In this document: piece by piece, positions 16,381-24,149 of the stretch
Layout: each line of letters starts with the position of its first letter
Numbering within the stretch: position 1 is the stretch's first letter
Assembly (NCBI GenBank): GCA_944384015.1
Contig: CALWRT010000009.1
Location: 1-45,339, forward strand
Source of the DNA: an uncultured Lachnospiraceae bacterium
GTDB taxonomy: Bacteria > Bacillota > Clostridia > Lachnospirales > Lachnospiraceae
Reading direction: 5' to 3'
Length of the DNA stretch: 45,339 nucleotides
The notes under the pieces: model-generated
The model's input: the letters and a program-made list of their open reading frames with translations, nothing else
Told to the model about the DNA's origin: nothing
Database searches by the model: none
Translations under genes and position numbers: made by a program

Positions 16381-17113
16381 CTGTCCCTGACATCAGCTTC
16401 TTCGCGTTATGATAGAAGACATCCTCCTGTTCCTGCTCATTCAGGCCGCAGGTAAGTACCTTCTGTATCTCCACAGAAGGATGATGGAAGGGGATGTCTG
16501 TTCCAAACATGATCCTGTCATGCCCCACTTTCTCATATGCCTCTTTGATCTTTACCCCCATGGGCATCCCAGACATCTCAAGGTAAATATTCGGACAGCG
16601 CATAGCCATCTTCAGGGCCGCGTCAATATAGACCCCATGCCCATGCCCCATATGGATCATCACAACCGGCACCTGTGGATGTCTCTCAGCCAGCAGAGCG
16701 ATGCTCCAGGGCAGGGAGTAGGGCGGGTGTCCTGAATGGATGAAGACGGGCAGCCCTCTCCTGTCTGCCTCCTCCATCACCGGATCCACACATACATCAT
16801 CCGCCACGAACGCATGGCGCAGAGGATTCATCTTAATCCCCATAAATCCATATTCTTCCACATACCGGGCAATTTTTCTCCGGCATGCCTCCTCTCCTTC
16901 CATGGGATTTACGTAGACCAGCGGCCAGAATTTATCAGGATACTGTCTGCATGCCTCCGCCACGTCCTCATTGTTCAAATGATCCTTCGCACAGAGGATC
17001 GTCCTCTCCACATCATACTCCTCCATCAGCCTGACGATGCCGCCGGCCGTACTGTCCACGCCTGCCCAGCCTCCAAACTGTCCAACATGGGCATGTGCGT
17101 CAATTTTTCTCAT
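16373..17113 (-). CDS. Amidohydrolase-2 family metal-dependent hydrolase
   Basis: This 246-residue TIM-barrel hydrolase belongs to the amidohydrolase-2 group. The N-terminal metal motif is MRKIDAHAHVG (HxH), followed by GIKMNPLRHAF, VFIHSGHPP (third His), VVMIHMGHG (fourth His) and IMFGTDIPFHHP (catalytic Asp). Family members include decarboxylases and amide or lactone hydrolases; the substrate cannot be inferred. It starts after GAAGGGAGC and lies 87 nt downstream of the ECF S-component gene on the same strand, possibly in one transcript. Confidence 0.85.
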   Translation of the reverse strand: MRKIDAHAHVGQFGGWAGVDSTAGGIVRLMEEYDVERTILCAKDHLNNEDVAEACRQYPDKFWPLVYVNPMEGEEACRRKIARYVEEYGFMGIKMNPLRHAFVADDVCVDPVMEEADRRGLPVFIHSGHPPYSLPWSIALLAERHPQVPVVMIHMGHGHGVYIDAALKMAMRCPNIYLEMSGMPMGVKIKEAYEKVGHDRIMFGTDIPFHHPSVEIQKVLTCGLNEQEQEDVFYHNAKKLMSGTGR

Positions 17114-17200
17114 AGGTCACTGCTCCCTTCCGTCAACTACTTATTCCTCTGTACCCTCTATATTCCTTGCTCTGCTCAAGCTGTTCCGCTCCCCGTCCTC

Positions 17201-17713
17201 TCACATCTCTTTCAGGCGGCATAAAATGTGCGAGGAATCCAGCAGGGTGATCACTGCTGCCGACAGGATGATTCCCGCCCCTGTCTGAATCACAATATTC
17301 GGTATGGTTACTATCGCGGCCTCCGGGCTTATCAAGAAATATTTCGCTGCCTGATATCCTGCAATCTGAACAACTCCTCCTGCCGCAGCCCCTATAAGCC
17401 ATCCCATCCGCCTGCTCCTTGGCATTTTCTCCATCACGGCACCCATCACAAGTGCCATTGCTCCCTTTATCACGAAGGTCGGGATCACCCAGAGCATAAA
17501 GCCGCCAATCAGATCTGACAGAGCCGCCCCCAGCGCCCCGGCGAGGGCTCCCTGCTTTCTCCCCAGCAAAATGACACAGAGGAACACCGCACAGTCTCCC
17601 AGATGGGTATACCCTCCTGTCAGCGGAACCGGAAATTTGAACAAATAGGTACATAAAAAGACAAAAGCCGCCATCATGGCGGCTTTTGTCAAATTCTTCA
17701 TAGAAATTCGCAT
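17201..17713 (-). CDS. ECF transporter S component, substrate unknown
   Basis: This 170-residue membrane protein belongs to the ECF riboflavin-type S-component group. It shows LTKAAMMAAFVFLCTYLFKF at the N-terminus, TGGYTHLGDCAVFLCVILLG, GALAGALGAALSDLIGG and VIKGAMALVMGAVMEKMP, with five to six helices. It would bind a vitamin-like substrate and pair with a shared EcfAT module encoded elsewhere. The start at 17713 follows AGGAG. A perfect 31-bp palindrome followed by T5 lies at codons ~8-18 (see separate entry). The downstream amidohydrolase might act on the imported compound, but that is speculation. Confidence 0.85.
   Translation of the reverse strand: MRISMKNLTKAAMMAAFVFLCTYLFKFPVPLTGGYTHLGDCAVFLCVILLGRKQGALAGALGAALSDLIGGFMLWVIPTFVIKGAMALVMGAVMEKMPRSRRMGWLIGAAAGGVVQIAGYQAAKYFLISPEAAIVTIPNIVIQTGAGIILSAAVITLLDSSHILCRLKEM
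17655..17690 (-). terminator. Terminator-like perfect palindrome inside ECF S-component gene
   Basis: GACAAAAGCCGCCAT and its exact reverse complement flank a single base, giving a 31-bp palindrome. In the minus-strand RNA it folds as a 13-14 bp stem with a 3-5 nt loop and is followed directly by UUUUU. This has all parts of an intrinsic terminator, yet it lies at codons ~8-18 of a normal-looking reading frame. Confidence 0.6.
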
Positions 17714-17891
17714 ATGTCACCACTCCTGTATACCGCACATTCCGTGCTTTTCTACAACTATACTCTCGAAGTGGCTCTTTATAAAGTACCAGTTTTCATC
17801 TTTTTAACCAGGCCAGATGCGAATTGTTCGAATCTTGGGCCTCTGTGATTCCCTTTGCTGGTGTACGGGCCTGCGGCCTTTTCTGTATTCT

Positions 17892-19175
17892 TTACTGTTC
17901 CAGCAGCTTCTCCACGCTGACAAGCTTTACGCACAGGACAAACAGCTTTGCTGCTTCCTTCATCTCTTCCAGCGTCGGATAGGACGGAGCGATACGGATG
18001 TTGCTGTCCTTCGGGTCAATGCCGTACGGATAGGTAGCTCCCGCTCCGGTCATTACCATTCCCGCCTCCTTGCATTTCGCGACGATGGCCTTGGCGCAGC
18101 CTTCCATCGCGTCGAAAGAAATAAAATATCCTCCCTTCGGCTTAATCCAGCTGCCGATTTCAAGCCCGGTAAGTTCCTGCTCCAGCAAATCAGTCACTGC
18201 CTCGAACTTAGGGCGCATGATCGCCGCATGCTTCCTCATATGCTCATGCATCCCGTTGATATCTTTAAAAAACCGCGCATGGCGAAGCTGGTTCACCTTA
18301 TCATGCCCAATTGTCTGAATGGTCATCTGGCGGCGTATCTCCTGAAGGTTTGCGTCGGACGCAGCAATAGCTGCCACTCCAGAACCCGGGAAGGTGATTT
18401 TAGATGTAGATGAGAACTTATATACCATATCCGGATTGCCGGCCCTGCGGCAGGCCTCCAGTATCTCAATCAGCTGATCCTGATCATCATCGTATAAATG
18501 GTGAATGCCGTAGGCATTGTCCCAGAAAATGCGGAAATCCTTCGCAGCCGGCTTCAGAGCGGCGAACCGCAGGACAGTCTCATCCGAATAGGAGATTCCC
18601 TGGGGATTGGAATACTTAGGCACACACCAGATTCCCTTAATTGCCTCATCCTCTGATACCAGTTTCTCCACCATGTCCATATCCGGCCCAGCAGGCGTCA
18701 TCGGGATATTGATCATCTCAATGCCAAAATATTCTGTGATGGCAAAATGGCGGTCATATCCCGGAACCGGACATAAGAACTTCACCTTGTCCAGCCTGCA
18801 CCAAGGCGTCATGCCCAGCACCCCGTGGGTCATGCAGCGGGAGACCGTATCAAACATCACATTAAGGCTGGAATTCCCATATATGATGATGTTGTCAATG
18901 GGAACTTCCATCATATCGCTCAGCAGCCTCTTCGCCTCCACAATGCCGTCCAATATCCCGTAATTACGGCAGTCAACCCCCTGCTCGCAGATCAAGTTGC
19001 TCTCGCTTGTCAGCACATCCATCATGCCCATAGACAAATCCAGCTGTTCCGCAGACGGCTTGCCTCTGGACATATCCAGCTTCAGCCCCTTCGCCTTTGC
19101 CTCCTCAAATTGTTTCTCAAATTCTTCCTTCAGGCTCTGCAGTTCCTCCCTGCTCAGTTCCTTATACGCCCTCAT
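17892..19175 (-). CDS. PLP-dependent class I aminotransferase (aspartate aminotransferase-like)
   Basis: This 427-residue aminotransferase is of the sub-group whose N-terminus carries KLDMSRGKPSAEQLDLS. Further motifs are IYGNSSLNVMFD, PVPGYDRHFA, WCVPKYSNPQGISYS (Asn contacting the PLP hydroxyl), FWDNAYGIHHL (Asp/Tyr) and YKFSSTSKITFPGSG, whose lysine is the PLP Schiff-base residue. APSYP near the C-terminus carries the substrate-binding region. Related proteins are annotated as aspartate/alanine aminotransferases. It is monocistronic with its own good promoter at 19245-19273 and an AGGAGG ribosome site. Confidence 0.9.
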   Translation of the reverse strand: MRAYKELSREELQSLKEEFEKQFEEAKAKGLKLDMSRGKPSAEQLDLSMGMMDVLTSESNLICEQGVDCRNYGILDGIVEAKRLLSDMMEVPIDNIIIYGNSSLNVMFDTVSRCMTHGVLGMTPWCRLDKVKFLCPVPGYDRHFAITEYFGIEMINIPMTPAGPDMDMVEKLVSEDEAIKGIWCVPKYSNPQGISYSDETVLRFAALKPAAKDFRIFWDNAYGIHHLYDDDQDQLIEILEACRRAGNPDMVYKFSSTSKITFPGSGVAAIAASDANLQEIRRQMTIQTIGHDKVNQLRHARFFKDINGMHEHMRKHAAIMRPKFEAVTDLLEQELTGLEIGSWIKPKGGYFISFDAMEGCAKAIVAKCKEAGMVMTGAGATYPYGIDPKDSNIRIAPSYPTLEEMKEAAKLFVLCVKLVSVEKLLEQ

Positions 19176-19244
19176 AGCACCCTCCTGTACTTTTATGAAT
19201 TTTTTATCCTTCTATCCTGCATAATTTCCACACAGTCACTTGAT

Positions 19245-19273
19245 ATTTTAGTATATCTCCCATGATTTTGCAA
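19245..19273 (-). promoter_or_regulatory. Promoter for aminotransferase gene
   Basis: TTGCAA, a 17-bp spacer and TAAAAT on the minus strand, about 70 nt before the start codon. Confidence 0.7.
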
Positions 19274-19461
19274 TACCGGATAGAAAATTCGTCGTTCCAA
19301 CGAGCTCCCTCTCCTTGTGAGCCGTCCCCGCCCTTATGCATCCTTATTCAACGACCGGTTATACTACTATAGTATGAGACAAACTGCAGAACATCATAAA
19401 AATCCGGTGCCGGAAACGCTTTTATCCGCTTTTCCCGGACACCATCTATCGGAGGTATCTT

Positions 19462-20166
19462 ATGGGCTATTCTACACGCAAAAAAGGAACCCTCGCCGGC
19501 GTCTCCATGCTTGTCGGCGGGTTCCTTTCCTTACAGGCCGTTCTCTATTTCTTCATCCTGCTGGCAGATTTTTCTGTCATCCGCTTGGGAGAGACATCCT
19601 CCCTATTCAAATATTTTTCTGTCCTGCTCTGTCTGCTGTTCCTCTCTTTACTGGCAGAAGGCGGCTTTCACAGTGTCTGCCGGGGATTTGGCGCCCTCTA
19701 TTTCTCAGTGTTTGTCATCTGCCTGGCAGATTTTCTCCTCCTGTTCACTCCCCTGTTCGCCCCTGGCGTCGCCCTCTATTGCCTAGCCCAGGCAGGATAT
19801 CATCGGTTCCTCACCGCCCAGCAGCGCGTCATGAAAAGGGGGCTTCCTTCCCTCACTCTTCTTGGCGCCGCCCTAGGCCCTTCTCTGTTCTTCTCTTGCC
19901 TGCTGCTCGTCTCCCACAGTTCTGCCTCCAGCCTGCTCTTCTTATTCTGCCTGATCTACCTCTTTCTCGTCCTGTCTAACCTGGCCATCCTCTCCCGCGT
20001 TCAGGCAGGGCCTTTCGGATCGGGTCTCCTGCTCTTAATGCTGTGTGATATCCAAGTAGCTATGAGCTATATGGGAGTCTCTCTGTGCGCTCCCCTTATC
20101 TGGCTTTTCTATCTTCCCTCTCTCGTTCTCATCTGTCTAACGGCGTCCCGGACAGCTGCCGCTTGA
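19462..20166 (+). CDS. Polytopic membrane protein, possibly YhhN/lysoplasmalogenase-like
   Basis: This 234-residue protein has about eight hydrophobic helices and few charged residues. Two buried aspartates lie in CLADFLLLF, followed by GVALYCLAQAGYHRF, and in LMLCDIQVAMSY, followed by WLFYLPSLVLICLTAS. That spacing resembles YhhN/TMEM86 lysoplasmalogenases, whose active site has paired membrane Asp residues; the match is partial. The start follows GGAGGTATCTT. An inverted repeat ATACTA-CTA-TAGTAT lies about 100 nt upstream and could be an operator. Its 3' end overlaps the convergent MATE gene by 38 nt. Confidence 0.55.
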   Translation: MGYSTRKKGTLAGVSMLVGGFLSLQAVLYFFILLADFSVIRLGETSSLFKYFSVLLCLLFLSLLAEGGFHSVCRGFGALYFSVFVICLADFLLLFTPLFAPGVALYCLAQAGYHRFLTAQQRVMKRGLPSLTLLGAALGPSLFFSCLLLVSHSSASSLLFLFCLIYLFLVLSNLAILSRVQAGPFGSGLLLLMLCDIQVAMSYMGVSLCAPLIWLFYLPSLVLICLTASRTAAA

Positions 20167-21490
20167 ATTTACGGTACAGCCAGCAGGCAGCTGCTCCAGC
20201 GGCTGCCTCTGCGATGGGAAAGGTCATCCACACACCCAGCATGCCCAGCGGCTCAGCCAGCAGCAGAGATAAGACCGGTATGATGGTCATCTGCCTGAGT
20301 ACAGAGATGATAAGAGAATACTGTCCCATCCCCAGTCCTTCGAATACGCCTGCCAGTACCACTCCCACCGCCGACATGAGAAATCCGAGGCTGATCACCC
20401 GCAGGCAGACAATTCCCGCTTCCATAAGATCCCCTTGTGCGTGGAACCAGGACAGCAGCACCTCCGGTACAGCCTGGCATAGAATCGTCCCAGACAGCAT
20501 AATCACCGCCGCGATCCCAATACCGGCCCTCACAGCCTCATACAGCCGCTTGTCCTTACGCGCCCCGTAATTATATGCCACTACAGGCCGTATTCCCTGT
20601 ACTAACCCGTTAGCCGGCATATAGACAAACGTCTGAAGCTTATAATACAGGCCGAAGACAGCTACGCCCACCTCCGATGCCCTAACAAGGATTCCGTTGA
20701 GAATGCTGACCAGCACAGAAGGCATACACATGACCAAAGCAGAGGGAATGGCCACCTGGTAGATCCTCTTCATGATCTCTCCATCCGGCCGCATGTCTCC
20801 CCGCCGGATCCTCACCTTTCCCTTTCTCTTCCAATACAGAATCATTATCAGCACAAGGGAAACAATCTGACCGATGACAGTCGCCCATGCGGCCCCCGCC
20901 ACCCCCATTGCCGGCAATCCCCACCTGCCGAATATCATCACTGGATCCAGCACGATATTTACCACTGCTCCCACAATTTGGCATAGCATCGGAGCATACA
21001 TAATGCCCTCCGCCTGAAAGATTTTCTCATAAATCAAGTATACCAGATTCCCGAATGAGACGCACAGAACAATCTGGGAATACTCTACTCCCATAGACAA
21101 TATATTCTCGTCTGATGTGAACATCCGCAGATAAGGCTCCGAGAAAAACAGTCCGATCACTGCGAAGCCCGCATAATGAAGCAAAATAGCAAGCATGGCA
21201 TTGCCCGCCGCTCGTCCGGCCTCCTCCTCGCTGCCTGCTCCGATGGCTCTGGCGATGTAAGAGTTCATCCCGACTCCCACGCCTACTGCCACGGACAGAG
21301 CCAGATTCTGCAGCGGGTATACAAGCGACACTGCCGTCAAGGCGTCTTCCCCCATCGCGGACACATAGATGCCGTCCACAATGTTATACAAGGACGACGT
21401 CAGCATGGATATCATCGGCGGTATCGCCATTGTTATGAGAAGGGGAAAGACTGCCCGGCTTCCCATTCGGTTTTCTTCTTTTGCGCTCAT
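20129..21490 (-). CDS. MATE-family multidrug/sodium antiporter
   Basis: This 453-residue protein with about twelve membrane helices matches the MATE (DinF/MepA-type) exporters: MAIPPMISMLTSSLYNIVDG, ALTAVSLVYPLQNLALSVAV and YEKIFQAEG in the first half, then NGLVQGIRPVVAYNYGARK in the second. It exports cationic drugs or metabolites in exchange for ions. I use the ATG at 21490, eight nt after AAAGGAG; ten upstream in-frame codons are not needed. A long leader with promoter, terminator and alternative pairing precedes it, so expression is probably controlled by attenuation. Confidence 0.92.
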   Translation of the reverse strand: MSAKEENRMGSRAVFPLLITMAIPPMISMLTSSLYNIVDGIYVSAMGEDALTAVSLVYPLQNLALSVAVGVGVGMNSYIARAIGAGSEEEAGRAAGNAMLAILLHYAGFAVIGLFFSEPYLRMFTSDENILSMGVEYSQIVLCVSFGNLVYLIYEKIFQAEGIMYAPMLCQIVGAVVNIVLDPVMIFGRWGLPAMGVAGAAWATVIGQIVSLVLIMILYWKRKGKVRIRRGDMRPDGEIMKRIYQVAIPSALVMCMPSVLVSILNGILVRASEVGVAVFGLYYKLQTFVYMPANGLVQGIRPVVAYNYGARKDKRLYEAVRAGIGIAAVIMLSGTILCQAVPEVLLSWFHAQGDLMEAGIVCLRVISLGFLMSAVGVVLAGVFEGLGMGQYSLIISVLRQMTIIPVLSLLLAEPLGMLGVWMTFPIAEAAAGAAACWLYRKFKRQLSGTPLDR

Positions 21491-21667
21491 GTACACTTCT
21501 CCTTTAAAATTCCGCCCCACAGTACTCTTTGCCTGCGGCGGTCATCCCCTTGAATAAAAGGACTATATTTTCGCTGTTTTTCTCAGAAACAGCAAAATAT
21601 ATAGTCCTTCTGACAACCGATCTTCTGCTCTTGTACCGCAGGCCTTACCGCCTGCGCACACCTGCAA
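21491..21667 (-). promoter_or_regulatory. Structured 5' leader of MATE gene, candidate riboswitch/attenuator
   Basis: From the promoter at 21668-21696 the transcript would carry about 170 nt before the MATE start. It contains a first hairpin (GCAGGC/GCCTGC, 21638-21655), a single-stranded middle, a strong terminator (21551-21609) and a segment after the terminator, CCGCAGGC (21531-21538). That segment is exactly complementary to GCCTGCGG at 21636-21643. This gives two mutually exclusive folds. In Clostridia MATE genes of the mepA type are known to carry guanidine-IV riboswitches in this position. I cannot confirm that the consensus is met. Confidence 0.6.
21551..21609 (-). terminator. Leader terminator upstream of MATE gene
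   Basis: A near-perfect ~22-bp stem begins with AAGGACTATA and ends with TATAGTCCTT, interrupted by single mismatches, and is followed on the minus strand by TTTTATTC. It lies about 60 nt before the MATE start, inside the transcribed leader. Confidence 0.8.
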
Positions 21668-21696
21668 ATTCTACCATAGCTCTGCTTGGGTGTCAA
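21668..21696 (-). promoter_or_regulatory. Promoter for MATE gene
   Basis: Consensus TTGACA, 17-bp spacer and TAGAAT on the minus strand. It fixes the 5' end of the long leader. Confidence 0.85.
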
Positions 21697-21735
21697 GTAC
21701 TCGGCCCCTTGCCGATGAAGAGCTGTCCACCCCTT

Positions 21736-22212
21736 TCATTCTTTGCAGAATACAATGATTTCCTCCGGCGTTACCTGGGCCGGAATACTCCTGGTGGATA
21801 CTCCGTAGAGCACGCCCAGCAGCCTGCCTGCAAGAGCCCCCTCGTACTTCTGTCCATTTGTGCCCGCTATCTTTGTTCTTGGCCCGATCCTCAGCTGCAG
21901 CGTACCATCTGCGCTTAACAATCTCCGGTCAAAATAATCCAAAGCAATGTTATAGCGGTGATCGTCCCTGGCAATCATGAGGGGCATATATCTGGGCGGA
22001 TAGCTGAGCACCATCGGCGCGTCCCCGTCATAAAACCCGATGATTGGCATCCCGTTTGAGACCTGTACTTGGTGAACCCCGTACGTGTCCGGCGTAATAT
22101 AGAATTCCGCCAGACTTCCCTCTTCATTTTCCACACGGCATACAACGGTGCATCCATTGTATCGGATATCCGTAATGATCCCGCGAAACCACGGGAATAC
22201 TCTTTTCTCCAT
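21736..22212 (-). CDS. Conserved protein of unknown function
   Basis: This is a 158-residue soluble protein with no signal peptide. It begins MEKRVFPWFRGIITDIRYN and contains CRVENEEGSLAEFYITPDTY, GFYDGDAPMVLSYPPRY, LSADGTLQLRIGPRTKI and a C-terminal YGVSTRSIPAQVTPEEIIVFC. I recognise the pattern as a family widespread in Lachnospiraceae but know no function. The likely fold is small beta-rich domains. The start at 22212 follows AAGGAGG; an in-frame extension upstream is less protein-like. It lies 73 nt downstream of the radical SAM gene on the same strand. Confidence 0.75.
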   Translation of the reverse strand: MEKRVFPWFRGIITDIRYNGCTVVCRVENEEGSLAEFYITPDTYGVHQVQVSNGMPIIGFYDGDAPMVLSYPPRYMPLMIARDDHRYNIALDYFDRRLLSADGTLQLRIGPRTKIAGTNGQKYEGALAGRLLGVLYGVSTRSIPAQVTPEEIIVFCKE

Positions 22213-22285
22213 ATTCTTTCCTCCTTCCAGCCAAAGCAGCATGATATAGGATATGCAAAACAGGGAAAAACGTATCTTCTTTCGT

Positions 22286-23209
22286 CTATAGTACCCCTTC
22301 CAGGTCAAATGGAGGGATAAAGCTCTCCTGGGCAGCGTCTCCCTCCTGAATGAAGCCGTTCTCAATCCCAATGCCGATTGCGTAGTCCACGACTTCCTCG
22401 TATTCTTCCTCCGAGACTTTCCGATTCAATTCTCCATACCCTTCTGGAATTTCCACCGGCGTATACTGGCTCATAATGCTGATATAAATCCGGTCCCGGT
22501 ACGTGTCGTGCAGATAGCGCAGCACATCCTTAGAATCCTCAATGCATCCTGGAAGCACGAGATGGCGCACAAGCACTCCCCTGCGCATCATTCCCCGCTC
22601 ATCCAGCCTGGTCTCTTGTGTCTGCCGTACCATCTGGGCCAATGCCTCCTTCGCTCTCTGGGGATAATCCGACGCCTGGCAATAGCGCAGGGCAATCTTC
22701 TCATCCATGCATTTAAAATCCGGCAGATAGATATCCACCAGCCCATCCAGCATTCCAAGCGTCTCCGACTTCTCATAGCCGGAAGAATTGTATACAATCG
22801 GAATTTCCAGCCCTCTTCCTTTGGCTTCGCGCAGCGCTTGGCACACAGGGGGGACATAGTGTCCGGCCGTCACCAGGTTGATATTTTCCGCCCCCTTTTC
22901 CTGCAGCATGAGAAATATATCCGCCAGCTTCCGGGCGGAAATCTCTCTGCCGGCTTTGCCTCTGGATATCGCCTTGTTCTGACAGTAGATACATCCCAGA
23001 CTGCAGCCGCAGAAAAATACGGTTCCAGAGCCGCCCTCCCCGGTGATACACGGCTCCTCCCACATATGCAGAGCTGCCCTCGCCACCCGGAGCCGGTCTT
23101 TCGCCCTGCAGGCCCCTGCCTGCTTCGTCCGGTCGGTTCCGCATTCTCGCGGGCATAACCGGCATGACTCCGGATATCCCAGCGCCTCCTCCATCGTTTT
23201 CTGACCCAT
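22286..23209 (-). CDS. Radical SAM protein, pyruvate-formate-lyase-activase-like
   Basis: This 307-residue radical SAM enzyme binds a 4Fe-4S cluster through FFCGCSLGCIYCQN (CxxxCxxC). An N-terminal cysteine cluster CRLCPRECGTDR and GACRA precede it, as in the PflX/AmmeMemoRadiSam-like group. NLVTAGHYVPPV, IVYNSSGYEK and IYLPDFK are further family motifs. Its target is unknown; a partner glycyl-radical enzyme is not adjacent. I start it at 23209, after AAAGGAG with an 8-nt spacer; an upstream in-frame start would add 27 low-complexity residues. Confidence 0.87.
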   Translation of the reverse strand: MGQKTMEEALGYPESCRLCPRECGTDRTKQAGACRAKDRLRVARAALHMWEEPCITGEGGSGTVFFCGCSLGCIYCQNKAISRGKAGREISARKLADIFLMLQEKGAENINLVTAGHYVPPVCQALREAKGRGLEIPIVYNSSGYEKSETLGMLDGLVDIYLPDFKCMDEKIALRYCQASDYPQRAKEALAQMVRQTQETRLDERGMMRRGVLVRHLVLPGCIEDSKDVLRYLHDTYRDRIYISIMSQYTPVEIPEGYGELNRKVSEEEYEEVVDYAIGIGIENGFIQEGDAAQESFIPPFDLEGVL

Positions 23210-23399
23210 TCTTCCATCTCCTTTATCTGTCCGGGACAGCGGCATCGGAACATCTGCGGATCCTCCCTGGAATTTGTCTGCCCCTTGCATCCTTTCCCGA
23301 ACTATTCTACAATATCTCTATCTGTATATTTCCCGAAGTCTGCCGCCGTAATGGCCTGATCTGCAGACTGCAATGTTTTGCGCGAAAAGGAGGAATTCT

Positions 23400-24149
23400 A
23401 TGTATCCAGACAGCTATACGGCCGGATGGGCCGTCCAGGCTCCTTCATCCCGACAGCCTCTTCATTCCGTGGTATTCGATATGGACGGCCTTCTCTTCGA
23501 TTCTGAACGCATCGTCAAACAGTCCTGGGACACAGCGGGGGATATCCTCGGCTATCCCAGGCTTGGAGAGCATATCTATCATACCCTGGGACAGAACCGT
23601 GCCTCCCGCAGGGCTTACTTCTTGTCAGTATATGGACCCGGCTTCCCCTATGAGCGCTTCCAGGACCTTTCCAGGGAAGCCTTCCGCCGGCAAGTGCGGC
23701 TGCATGGCCTCCCAGTCAAGACCGGCGCAAAGGAACTTCTGGACTTTCTGAGAGAGGAGGGCATCCCCTGCGCCCTGGCCACCTCTTCCAGCCGGGACTA
23801 CTGTCTGGGGAACCTCCGTGCCGCTCACATAGAACACTGCTTCCGCCAGATCCTAACCGGAGATATGGTAACTCACTCGAAACCTCACCCGGAAATATAC
23901 GCCTCTGCCTGCCGCCTTCTCGGGGCTTCCCCCGCGCGCTCCATCGCCTTGGAGGACTCCCCCAACGGAATACGCTCTGCCCATGCTGCGGGCCTAAATC
24001 CTGTGCTGATTCCAGATCTGATGCCTATTTCCCGGATCGTCAAAGAAGCGCCGGATATCCGGCCGCTCCTGGCGGCCAGCCTTCCGACGCTTGCCCATGT
24101 GATTCCTTATATTCAGGAGCACTTTCTTATGCCAGCCCGAGGCCAATAA
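23400..24149 (+). CDS. HAD-family phosphatase, beta-phosphoglucomutase-like
   Basis: This 249-residue HAD hydrolase of subclass IA has VVFDMDGLLFDSE (nucleophile and acid Asp), an alpha-helical cap, ALATSSSRDY (motif II), HSKPHPEIY (Lys motif III) and IALEDSPNGIRSAHAAG (motif IV). This pattern is that of beta-phosphoglucomutases and sugar-phosphate phosphatases; the substrate is not evident. The start at 23400 follows AAAAGGAGG with a 6-nt spacer; about 20 residues precede the HAD core. The 3' end overlaps the convergent GT39 gene by 23 nt. Confidence 0.88.
   Translation: MYPDSYTAGWAVQAPSSRQPLHSVVFDMDGLLFDSERIVKQSWDTAGDILGYPRLGEHIYHTLGQNRASRRAYFLSVYGPGFPYERFQDLSREAFRRQVRLHGLPVKTGAKELLDFLREEGIPCALATSSSRDYCLGNLRAAHIEHCFRQILTGDMVTHSKPHPEIYASACRLLGASPARSIALEDSPNGIRSAHAAGLNPVLIPDLMPISRIVKEAPDIRPLLAASLPTLAHVIPYIQEHFLMPARGQ

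Noticed and set aside
17817-17855. A TTCGAATC stretch resembling a tRNA T-arm
   Set aside because: The flanking bases do not pair as a T-stem and no acceptor, anticodon or D arm can be formed.
17863-17883. GGCC-TGC-GGCC followed by TTTT on the plus strand as a terminator
   Set aside because: The stem is only 4-5 bp and no plus-strand gene ends upstream; it lies just past the minus-strand aminotransferase stop, where the T run would be on the wrong side.
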